From assembly GCA_020355945.1 (NCBI GenBank), contig CP070627.1:1795359-1801750 (forward strand): 6,392 bases of DNA, written 5' to 3'. Under the pieces are notes generated by a model, which saw only the letters and a list, made by a program, of their open reading frames with translations, did not search any database and was not told the origin of the DNA. The stretch is from Candidatus Aminicenantota bacterium (GTDB lineage: Bacteria > Acidobacteriota > Aminicenantia > UBA2199). The translations under genes were made by a program, and so were the position numbers. Below are positions 1-5,476 of the stretch, in pieces; the stretch's first letter is position 1, and every line of letters begins with the position of its first letter.

Positions 1-22
1 CCCACAAAAATTTTTTATTAAA

Positions 23-36
23 CACCGATTTTCGCA
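23..36 (+). repeat. Left terminal inverted repeat of the insertion sequence
   Basis: CACCGATTTTCGCA is perfectly inverted at 2136-2149. The match extends two more bases outward (AA/TT, from 21 and to 2151). Inward it continues imperfectly through AGCGCTTTA, against AGAGCTTTA on the reverse complement of the right end. Such repeats are the binding and cleavage sites of DDE transposases. Confidence 0.82.
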
Positions 37-142
37 AGCGCTTTATTTATAATTAATCTTTTTTTATATTTCCCCAAAACCCTTGAAATGCTTCACTATT
101 CATTCATCGTGGTGATTTAGGTTTACTAATTCCCGTGAATAA

Positions 143-171
143 TCTTATAGTTTATGACGGCTAAATCTCTG
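143..171 (+). repeat. 29-bp imperfect direct repeat, left copy
   Basis: TCTTATAGTTTATGACGG followed by CTAAATCTCTG aligns with TCTTATAGAAATATGACGG and TTAAAGCTCTG at 2108-2137. There is one single-base gap and about five mismatches. The copies point the same way, one inside each end of the element, and the right copy runs directly into the right inverted repeat while this one lies about 110 bp inside the left repeat. It may be a subterminal binding site or a trace of an older repeat. Confidence 0.55.
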
Positions 172-201
172 GAATAAAAACACAAAACCTATTGGGTTCT
201 T

Positions 202-219
202 TTGAGTAGTTTGAGTAGT
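202..219 (+). repeat. Tandem 9-bp duplication in the element leader
   Basis: Two exact adjacent copies of TTGAGTAGT lie about 100 bp upstream of the transposase promoter. They may be a protein contact site or a chance slippage duplication. Confidence 0.5.
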
Positions 220-315
220 TCTCGCAAAAACATTGATATTATTCGGTTTTACCTTGATTATGTGTGAAGGCATGAGAGCATTAAAGTTAAAAATATTAAA
301 TTTAACATTTTTATA

Positions 316-344
316 TTGACATTTATACCGTCATGTGATATAAA
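316..344 (+). promoter_or_regulatory. Sigma70-type promoter of the transposase gene
   Basis: A consensus -35 box TTGACA (316-321) is separated by exactly 17 bp from a near-consensus -10 box TATAAA (339-344). Transcription should start near 350-352. This excludes the TTG at 316 as a start codon, because it lies inside the -35 box, and leaves ATG 352 (nearly leaderless) or ATG 370 (leader of about 20 nt). The boxes are nested in partly symmetric sequence (TTTATA at 322-327, TATAAA at 339-344), which could also be an operator. Confidence 0.75.
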
Positions 345-351
345 TCTTAAC

Positions 352-2091
352 ATGGAACGAAAAGAACGAATGGAACCAAATGCTTCTTTCTTTACAAACC
401 CTATCCACGATTGGCAGCGCAAATACGAGGCACTCAGGGCTTCGTTTGTTGAACGGTTGCCCACAAAAATTGTAGCTGAAAGATTTGGCTATAGCCCTTC
501 TTATATTCATTTGCTTCGTCATCAGTTCAAGAAGGGAGAAATCGATTTTTCAGAACCCGTGCCAGAAGGAAAAGTTAAACGACGGCGCGTCAACAATCAG
601 ACGCGTATAAAAATAACAGACTGGCGGGAAAAGAACTTGTCGGCAGGAGAAATCACTCAATTGTTATCAGAAGAAGGCGCTGATATTTCAGTCCGAACAG
701 TTGAAAGGGTATTAGCAGAAGAGGGATTTCCCAGGTTACCCCGACGTACCCGACTTAAGATTGGCCTTACAGTTAAAGGAGCTCAGGTCCCCCAAAAATC
801 GGAAGTAATCACAACAAATCAGATGGATGGTGAAAGTTTTCAATCAGATGCAGCCGGTATATTCATCTTTGCACCATTTATTGAAAAGTTAAATATTCCT
901 GATATTGTGAAAGCGGCTGATCTACCGGGGACAAAAGTTATTCCTGCGACCAACTATTTTTTATCCTTCCTGGCACTAAAACTCTTAGGCACAGAAAGAT
1001 ATGCCCATGTTGGCGATCACGCATTCGATAGGGGGCTTGGATTATTCGCCGGACTTAATGTTTTGCCAAAATGTACTGCTATGTCTACCTATTCCTACTC
1101 TCTGGATGAAATTCATATCACACGTTTACAAGAGGCATTCATCAATCAAATCTCTAAACTCCACTTATACACTGGCCACGTGGTGAATCTTGATTTTCAT
1201 ACCGTTCCTCACTTCGGAGAGGAATCTGTGTTAGAAGATTATTGGGTAGGCGTTCGAAATAAAAGAATGAAGGGGGCATTAACGCTATTTGCTCAGGACG
1301 CAGAATCCAAACTTATTCTTTATACCGATGCCGATATCAGAAAAAGCGAGGCTGAGGATCAAGTCTTTAGCTTTCTATCTTTTTGGCGAAAAGTCTGTCG
1401 GGGGGTGAAGCCCACTTTAGTGTTTGACTCAAAATTCACCACTTATTCCAACCTTTCAAGACTTAATGATTCAGGAGTAAAATTTATTACCCTTCGCCGT
1501 CGAGGCAAAAACCTTATAAAACAAATCGAGAGTTATTCTCCCTGGAAACGAATCAGGATACCCCATGAAAAGAGAAAGTTTCCCAATCCCCTTGTCCATG
1601 AGTCTAAAATTATGCTGCAAGATTATGGAGAAGAAATCAGGCAAGTGGTCATTCGAGGAAATGGGCACGAGAAGCCGACATTTCTTATTACCAATGATTT
1701 TGATATCCCCGTTGAACTGCTGGTGGGACATTATGCGCGTCGATGGCGCGTTGAGAACGGTATCTCGGAAGCGGTCAAATTCTTTAGTCTCAATGCGCTT
1801 TCATCTCCGATCTTAACAAAAATACATTTTGATGTGGCTTTAACAATGATTGCCGATACACTCTATCATATGTTGGCACAAAAATTACGTAGATATGAAT
1901 GTTGTGATGCTCAAACTCTTTTTCGCCATTTCATCCGGGGAAAAGGCATGATTACTATTAAAAAGGGAAAGGTGGTGGTAAATTATCCCAGAAAAGCTCA
2001 TAATCCCATTTTAAGAACGGTTCCATGGATAAAGATGCCAAATACTTTAACTGCCTTGCCAGCTGCTAAGTTGACATTGGTATTTAAGTGA
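352..2091 (+). CDS. DDE transposase, IS4-like superfamily
   Basis: This enzyme cuts and rejoins the ends of its own element. From ATG 352 the protein has 579 residues. Residues about 35-63 (RLPTKIVAERFGYSPSYIH and after) look like a helix-turn-helix. A second DNA-binding region lies at about 85-125, with ISVRTVERVLAEEGF typical of Tc1- and IS630-style N-terminal domains. The catalytic core follows: first Asp in NLDFHTVPH (D281), second Asp at the end of a hydrophobic strand in LVFDSKFT (D359), and the Glu in YARRWRVENGISE (E468). The last is close to the IS4 Y-x2-R-x3-E signature. All three acidic residues are present and the frame is unbroken, so the enzyme may be active. The start is chosen because the promoter at 316-344 excludes the TTG at 316. 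ATG 370 is equally possible. An AAAGGAG at 2091-2097 just after the stop has no gene placed to use it. The exact IS family is uncertain. Confidence 0.88.
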   Translation: MERKERMEPNASFFTNPIHDWQRKYEALRASFVERLPTKIVAERFGYSPSYIHLLRHQFKKGEIDFSEPVPEGKVKRRRVNNQTRIKITDWREKNLSAGEITQLLSEEGADISVRTVERVLAEEGFPRLPRRTRLKIGLTVKGAQVPQKSEVITTNQMDGESFQSDAAGIFIFAPFIEKLNIPDIVKAADLPGTKVIPATNYFLSFLALKLLGTERYAHVGDHAFDRGLGLFAGLNVLPKCTAMSTYSYSLDEIHITRLQEAFINQISKLHLYTGHVVNLDFHTVPHFGEESVLEDYWVGVRNKRMKGALTLFAQDAESKLILYTDADIRKSEAEDQVFSFLSFWRKVCRGVKPTLVFDSKFTTYSNLSRLNDSGVKFITLRRRGKNLIKQIESYSPWKRIRIPHEKRKFPNPLVHESKIMLQDYGEEIRQVVIRGNGHEKPTFLITNDFDIPVELLVGHYARRWRVENGISEAVKFFSLNALSSPILTKIHFDVALTMIADTLYHMLAQKLRRYECCDAQTLFRHFIRGKGMITIKKGKVVVNYPRKAHNPILRTVPWIKMPNTLTALPAAKLTLVFK

Positions 2092-2107
2092 AAGGAGCAG
2101 AAAAATT

Positions 2108-2137
2108 TCTTATAGAAATATGACGGTTAAAGCTCTG
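2108..2137 (+). repeat. 29-bp imperfect direct repeat, right copy
   Basis: This is the partner of 143-171 and abuts the right inverted repeat. Both copies contain an ATG followed by ACGG and a T-A-A-A core, so both could begin a short reading frame. In the left copy that frame stops after seven codons. In this copy it stays open to 2233. Confidence 0.55.
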
Positions 2138-2149
2138 CGAAAATCGGTG
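2136..2149 (-). repeat. Right terminal inverted repeat of the insertion sequence
   Basis: TGCGAAAATCGGTG is the exact reverse complement of 23-36. It lies 45 bp after the transposase stop codon and is followed by TTAAA at 2150-2154, the same pentamer that precedes the left repeat. Confidence 0.82.
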
Positions 2150-2154
2150 TTAAA

Positions 2155-2166
2155 CAAAAGCTTTTG
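2155..2166. repeat. 12-bp perfect palindrome next to the insertion point
   Basis: CAAAAGCTTTTG is a perfect palindrome starting one base after the putative target duplication. A related symmetric run (AAAAATTTTT at 6-15) lies at a similar distance outside the left end. This can mean that the element prefers such sites, or that the inverted repeats extend beyond the core. Confidence 0.55.
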
Positions 2167-2182
2167 CGGAAGTTTCGCGGGT

Positions 2183-2218
2183 CCAGGGGGGTGGTTTTCT
2201 CGAAAAGAACTCCCCTGG
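2183..2218 (+). repeat. GC-rich hairpin in the leader before the methyltransferase gene
   Basis: CCAGGGG (2183-2189) pairs with CCCCTGG (2212-2218), and an inner TTTT/AAAA stem closes a CTCG loop (2195-2206). No T-run follows, so it is not a classical intrinsic terminator. It lies in a GC-rich island (2167-2230, ending GCCGCCGGAGGC) inside AT-rich DNA, which looks like a dispersed repeat or structured leader. The rest of the leader (2231-2285) is AT-rich and shows nothing clear. Confidence 0.5.
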
Positions 2219-2285
2219 CCGCCGGAGGCATAAATTATAAACCATTTGGGGTTTTCCAAACCTGCATTATATGATATAGTTAAAG

Positions 2286-3203
2286 ATGCCACTTAAACTG
2301 GAAGAACGAACCTCCTGCCCTTTGTGCCAATCAAAACAAATCCAACTGTTCAAAAAAGGCACCATTGACCCCCAACAAGTAAAAACCGAAAACTTCAAAA
2401 TCACCGACAGCGCCTACGGCTCCCTATGGACCTTGTTCTCCTGCAAAAACTGCAGCTTTGTTTTCTCCAACCCCTACATACCCGAAAAAAATATCACCGC
2501 TTTCTATTCCCAACTGGAAGACCGCGAATACAGCACCGAAGCAGAAGGCCGGTCAAAAAACTTCAAAACCATTCTAAAACGCCTAAAGGGGATAACACCC
2601 CCAACCCTGCGCCTCCTGGACATCGGCGCCGCCAGCGGCATCTTCCTGGAGCTGGCCAGACAACAAGGATACCAAATCCAGGGCATCGAACCCTCGGAAT
2701 TCCTGGTAAAAGAAGCAGAAAAACACTACAACATCCAATTGTTCAAAGGCACCGTGGAAGAATATAAAACAAATAAAACCTTCTCCATCATCACACTGCT
2801 GGACATCATCGAACACCTGGTGGAACCCGATACCTTTATGACCACAGTGGATTCCTTGATCGAAAAAAGCGGCATCCTGGTGGTGGTGACACCGGATATC
2901 AACAGCCTGGCCGCCAGAATCATGGGAAAACGCTGGTGGCACTATCGCATCGCTCACATCAACTTCTTTAACCTCCAATCCCTGCAATACCTATTGGAAA
3001 AACACGGCTATGAAATCATCCTGAAGAAAAAATACGTGTGGAATTTTTCCCTCTTCTACCTGGTGACACGAATTTTTCCTTTTTTAAAACATAAAAAAAC
3101 TTTACAAAAAATTTTAAAAAGGTTACACTTAAAATTACCGTTGTTTGATTCATGGGAAATCTATGCAAGAAAGAGGAATGGTACAAGAAAAAGAGATATC
3201 TAA
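2286..3203 (+). CDS. Class I SAM-dependent methyltransferase with N-terminal zinc ribbon
   Basis: The 305-residue protein starts with a four-cysteine zinc-binding knuckle: CPLC at 11-14 and CKNC at 53-56. A Rossmann methyltransferase domain follows. Motif I is LLDIGAASGIF (110-120), the acidic SAM ribose ligand is E135 in GIEPS, and the next motif is LLDIIEHL (171-178). A VTPD turn (201-204) precedes a GKRWWHYRIAHINFFN segment (214-229) that is common in methyltransferases of glycan and lipid clusters. The acceptor is unknown. The start ATG has only a weak ribosome site. The 3' end overlaps the following prenyltransferase gene, so the two are probably translated together. By eye the coding strand is rich in C and A and poor in G up to about 3060, then very AT-rich to about 3140, unlike its neighbours. 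The lysine-rich tail (about 268-283) follows a hydrophobic stretch that may contact the membrane. The insertion sequence ends 136 bp upstream. Confidence 0.85.
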   Translation: MPLKLEERTSCPLCQSKQIQLFKKGTIDPQQVKTENFKITDSAYGSLWTLFSCKNCSFVFSNPYIPEKNITAFYSQLEDREYSTEAEGRSKNFKTILKRLKGITPPTLRLLDIGAASGIFLELARQQGYQIQGIEPSEFLVKEAEKHYNIQLFKGTVEEYKTNKTFSIITLLDIIEHLVEPDTFMTTVDSLIEKSGILVVVTPDINSLAARIMGKRWWHYRIAHINFFNLQSLQYLLEKHGYEIILKKKYVWNFSLFYLVTRIFPFLKHKKTLQKILKRLHLKLPLFDSWEIYARKRNGTRKRDI

Positions 3204-4107
3204 AACCAGGCTCAGGCTGTACATGGATGCGCTGAGGCTGGAGCGTTGGCCCCGCAGCCTTGCCATTATCCCGGGCTTTATTGCTTTTTTTGTCCTAAAT
3301 CCCGAAGCCTTCAAGGAAATGAATGCTCCCCAGTTGGCAGCAAAGCTGCTGGGGGCTTTTATTCTAACTTTATTGATATCCACGGCCAATTATATTGTTA
3401 ATGAAATATCCGATGCACCGTATGATGCCTTTCACCCCTCCAAAAAACACCGGCCGCTGGTAAACAAGAAAATCAGTGTGGGCATATTAATGACCCTGTG
3501 GCTTGTCATGGTGTTGATCTCCCTTGTTGCCGCTTATTTGTTTTATGAGAATCTATATTTTTTGCTTGCGCTGGTGGCACTGCTGGTGGCAGGGATTCTC
3601 TACAATGTGCCGCCAATACGGATGAAAGACATTCCTTACCTGGATTCCACGCTGGAATCCGGAAACAATCCCATTCGGTTTTTGATCGGATGGCATATCA
3701 TAGGGGCCACAACGCCGCCGGCGTCCCTGCTGATTTCCTGGTGGGCCTTTGGCAACTTCCTGATGGTGGGCAAACGGGTGGCGGAAAAAAAATTCCTTAC
3801 CGAAGAAGAATCCGCCGGTTACCGCTCTTCTCTAAAAAGATACAGCCTCACCGGCCTGAAGGTCTTTATGGTGGCCAATGCCGTGATCTTTATGGCTACT
3901 TTCTGTCTCTTTGCCATTGAAGCGCAATTGAACTCCTTTCTCTTTTCAATCCCCTTTGTGCTGGTCTACCTGGTGATGTTCATGAAAAAATCCCTCCAGG
4001 ATATCGAAGGCGCCGAAGAACCGGAACGTTTATTAAAAAATCCTTATTTCGCCTTCTATACTCTCTTTCTAGTGGCCATCTTTATCCTGGCTTATATATT
4101 CAAATAA
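3163..4107 (+). CDS. UbiA-family prenyltransferase, DPPR synthase-like
   Basis: This is a polytopic membrane enzyme of the UbiA superfamily, 314 residues from ATG 3163. The first acidic motif is NEISDAPYD (80-88) followed by HPSKKHRP. The HPxKxHRP extension is characteristic of decaprenyl-phosphate phosphoribosyltransferase-like members, which join a polyprenyl phosphate to phosphoribosyl pyrophosphate. The usual ND of the motif is NE here. The second conserved region is KDIPYLDSTLESGNNPIR (155-172). Seven to nine hydrophobic helices can be picked out, among them about 31-45, 60-81, 107-127, 131-149, 234-254, 258-276 and 295-313. The gene overlaps the end of the methyltransferase gene by 41 bp. 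Starts at TTG 3145, ATG 3163, ATG 3178 and ATG 3223 are all open. 3163 is preferred for GGGA at 3154-3157, but homologues often begin near the residues encoded from 3223. The acceptor could instead be another polar head group, so the DPPR activity is inferred from motif likeness only. Confidence 0.82.
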   Translation: MQERGMVQEKEISKTRLRLYMDALRLERWPRSLAIIPGFIAFFVLNPEAFKEMNAPQLAAKLLGAFILTLLISTANYIVNEISDAPYDAFHPSKKHRPLVNKKISVGILMTLWLVMVLISLVAAYLFYENLYFLLALVALLVAGILYNVPPIRMKDIPYLDSTLESGNNPIRFLIGWHIIGATTPPASLLISWWAFGNFLMVGKRVAEKKFLTEEESAGYRSSLKRYSLTGLKVFMVANAVIFMATFCLFAIEAQLNSFLFSIPFVLVYLVMFMKKSLQDIEGAEEPERLLKNPYFAFYTLFLVAIFILAYIFK

Positions 4108-4110
4108 AGG

Positions 4111-4202
4111 GGAGTATTGGAGTGTTGGAGTATTGGAGTATTGAATTATTGAGATTCTTTCCATTACTCCATCACTCCACCACTCCATTACTCCATTACT
4201 TC
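4111..4202. repeat. 8-bp-periodic tandem repeats forming a large imperfect inverted repeat
   Basis: The left arm is four exact-period units: GGAGTATT (4111-4118), GGAGTGTT, GGAGTATT and GGAGTATT (to 4142), then a decayed GAATTATT (4143-4150). The right arm is five units: CATTACTC (4162-4169), CATCACTC, CACCACTC, CATTACTC and CATTACTT (to 4201). The arms are near reverse complements with about one mismatch per unit, so the stretch could fold into a stem of about 32 bp with a loop at 4144-4161. It fills almost the whole gap between the prenyltransferase stop and the next ribosome site. It could act as a transcription attenuator, or it could be a dispersed repeat with no role. No T-run follows. 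Confidence 0.85.
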
Positions 4203-4208
4203 AGGGGG
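4203..4208 (+). promoter_or_regulatory. Ribosome binding site of the MgtC-like gene
   Basis: AGGGGG lies five bases before ATG 4214 and fixes that start. It follows directly on the right arm of the large inverted repeat, so folding of the repeat could in principle affect access to this site. Confidence 0.6.
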
Positions 4209-4213
4209 TCCTA

Positions 4214-4864
4214 ATGGAGATTGAGATTATTTTGAAACTTTTATTAGCCGCAGTGTTGGGCGGGATTATCGGTTTTGAGCGGGAAATATCCCATCAAAAA
4301 GAGACGGGTTTACGAATCTGCATTTTAATTGCCGTCGGCAGTACATTGATCACTGCACTCTCGCTCAAATTAGCGGAGTTATCAAAAACCTCGGACCTGG
4401 TACAGGTGGCGGCACCGGTTATTATCGGCATCGGTCTCCTGGGAGCCGGTGCGGTTGTGCGGGCACGTTTCTCAGTGCAGGGCCTTACCACCGCAGCCAT
4501 CATCTGGATCGTCGCTGCCATCGGCATCTCTGTGGGAAGCGGTTACTACCTGATCTCTTTTATCATTGCCATCTTTGTGGTGCTTATTTTGACCGCCTTA
4601 AAATATCTTTCCACTTTCCTGGAAACCCAGGAACAGTTGTATGCCTATGTCATCGCCACTGAAGACAGTGCCACAGTGCTCCTGGAAGTTAAAAAAATTA
4701 TCCGGGAATTGAACCTCAAATATATCGATGCCCGGCTGCGAAAAGTGGATGAAGGATATGAGATCGAAATAACCCTGAGTACCTCTAAAACCAAAAACCA
4801 GAGCTTTGTGGAAAAGGCCATGCAGTTAACGGGCGTAAAAGAAATCATCAGTGAGCATTTGTAG
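4214..4864 (+). CDS. MgtC/SapB-family membrane protein
   Basis: The 216-residue protein has the two parts of the MgtC family. The hydrophobic N-terminal domain (about 1-135) carries the family motifs GFERE (20-24), TGLR (31-34), GIGLLGAGAVVR (72-83), and QGLTTAA followed by W98 and AAIGISVGSG (89-110). The soluble C-terminal part (about 140-216) has the alternating strand-helix pattern of an ACT-like domain. MgtC proteins are inner-membrane factors linked to low-magnesium growth and, in pathogens, to survival in macrophages and control of the F-type ATP synthase. Many relatives in free-living bacteria have no known role, so the Salmonella functions should not be transferred. A clear ribosome site precedes the ATG. 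The stop codon lies 5 bp before rdgB, so co-transcription is likely. The preceding inverted repeat replaces the long leader known from Salmonella mgtC. Confidence 0.92.
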   Translation: MEIEIILKLLLAAVLGGIIGFEREISHQKETGLRICILIAVGSTLITALSLKLAELSKTSDLVQVAAPVIIGIGLLGAGAVVRARFSVQGLTTAAIIWIVAAIGISVGSGYYLISFIIAIFVVLILTALKYLSTFLETQEQLYAYVIATEDSATVLLEVKKIIRELNLKYIDARLRKVDEGYEIEITLSTSKTKNQSFVEKAMQLTGVKEIISEHL

Positions 4865-4869
4865 GAATA

Positions 4870-5472
4870 ATGAAATTATTAGCTGCTACCACCAATGAAG
4901 GAAAGATCAGGGAGATTGAGAAATTATTAACAGGGAGTTCCCTGGAAATAGAGTTCTACTCCCTTGCCGACTTTAATATTACGGCAGACTGCCCGGAAAG
5001 GGGTGAGACGTTTCTTGAGAATTCCATTGAAAAATCACTCTTTTACAGCCGTATGAAAGGGGACATATATACCATTGCCGATGATTCCGGGTTGGCAGTG
5101 GAAGCGCTGGGAGGAAGACCCGGGGTTCATTCGGCCCGGTATGCCGGGGAACCCAAAGATGATGGAAAAAATATCCAAAAACTGCTGCTGGAATTAAACA
5201 ATACGGCGAACCGGAAGGCAAAATTTACAGCTGTGGTCACTCTTGCCAAAAACGGCAGGGTTATCAAATCCTTTACCGGCGAAGTGGAAGGCATTATTTT
5301 AAAAGAAAAAAGAGGCACCGGTGGATTCGGTTATGACCCTATTTTTTACTATCCCCCTTTGCAAAAGACCTTTGCCCAATTGACAGCGGAAGAGAAAAAT
5401 CAAATCTCCCACCGGGCCATTGCCTTTAAAAAGTTAAAGGAATTTTTAATTGTTAATGATATCGGGAGGTAG
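4870..5472 (+). CDS. rdgB: RdgB/HAM1 family XTP/dITP diphosphatase
   Basis: This cytosolic house-cleaning enzyme hydrolyses deaminated purine nucleoside triphosphates (XTP, dITP, ITP) to monophosphate and pyrophosphate, keeping them out of DNA and RNA. The 200-residue length is typical. The diagnostic motifs occur in order: TTNEGKIREI (7-16, triphosphate contact), FLENS (48-52), ADDSGL (70-75, with the catalytic and metal-binding aspartates), PGVHSARYAG (84-93), GTGGFGYDPIF (149-159, base recognition) and KNQISHRAIA (176-185). ATG 4870 lies 5 bp after the upstream stop, with a short-spaced AGGA at 4863-4866 overlapping that stop. The gene is 4 bp from the next methyltransferase gene, whose ribosome site lies in the last rdgB codons. 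This indicates tight translational coupling. Confidence 0.96.
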   Translation: MKLLAATTNEGKIREIEKLLTGSSLEIEFYSLADFNITADCPERGETFLENSIEKSLFYSRMKGDIYTIADDSGLAVEALGGRPGVHSARYAGEPKDDGKNIQKLLLELNNTANRKAKFTAVVTLAKNGRVIKSFTGEVEGIILKEKRGTGGFGYDPIFYYPPLQKTFAQLTAEEKNQISHRAIAFKKLKEFLIVNDIGR

Positions 5473-5476
5473 ATAA

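Larger units (their letters stand above)
1..351. other. Non-coding left part of the insertion sequence
   Basis: No convincing gene lies in this AT-rich stretch. It holds the left inverted repeat (23-36) and a segment at 143-171 that recurs as a direct repeat near the right end (2108-2137). It also has a tandem 9-mer TTGAGTAGT (202-210 and 211-219), an inverted pair GTTAAA/TTTAAC (286-291 and 301-306), and the transposase promoter (316-344). The minus-strand open frame across 258-464 overlaps the transposase and resembles no protein I know. Short repeats like these could be transposase or regulator contact sites, but that is inference. Confidence 0.6.
23..2149 (+). mobile_element. Insertion sequence, IS4-like DDE type, apparently intact
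   Basis: A single intact transposase gene is bracketed by a perfect 14-bp inverted repeat, CACCGATTTTCGCA at 23-36 and its reverse complement at 2136-2149, giving an element of 2127 bp. TTAAA lies directly outside both ends (18-22 and 2150-2154) and fits a 5-bp AT-rich target duplication. Known IS1634-type members of the IS4 superfamily make duplications of this size, but I cannot assign the family with certainty. The ends are not fully settled. Weaker inverted similarity continues outward (about 1-22 against 2150-2171, including an AAAAATTTTT against AAAAGCTTTT core), so the true termini could lie further out. The element sits upstream of the methyltransferase gene and in the same orientation. 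The non-coding left part of about 330 bp is long for an insertion sequence. Confidence 0.78.

Noticed and set aside
316..351. TTG at 316 as the start of the transposase
   Set aside because: The TTG is part of a consensus -35 box with a well-spaced -10 box, so transcription starts downstream of it.
2183..2230. Intrinsic terminator after the transposase
   Set aside because: The hairpin is GC-rich but is not followed by a T-run, and it lies outside the inverted repeat of the element.
2246..2275. Promoter for the host genes (TTGGGG with TATGAT)
   Set aside because: The -35 match is poor, and transcription would start only a few bases before ATG 2286, so support is too weak to list.
2426..2767. 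113-residue plus-strand frame inside the methyltransferase gene
   Set aside because: It is rich in P, R and H as expected from an alternate frame of C-rich DNA, and it overlaps a well-supported gene.
2583..2987. 134-residue minus-strand frame opposite the methyltransferase
   Set aside because: It is low in complexity (many F, H, Q and D) and mirrors the coding pattern of a clear gene on the other strand. It has no recognisable domain.
3145..3162. TTG at 3145 as the start of the prenyltransferase
   Set aside because: The frame is open, but ATG codons at 3163, 3178 and 3223 are closer to the conserved start of the family, and 3163 has a better ribosome site.
4111..4202. CRISPR array
   Set aside because: The units are 8 bp with no spacers, and the two halves are mirror arms of an inverted repeat.
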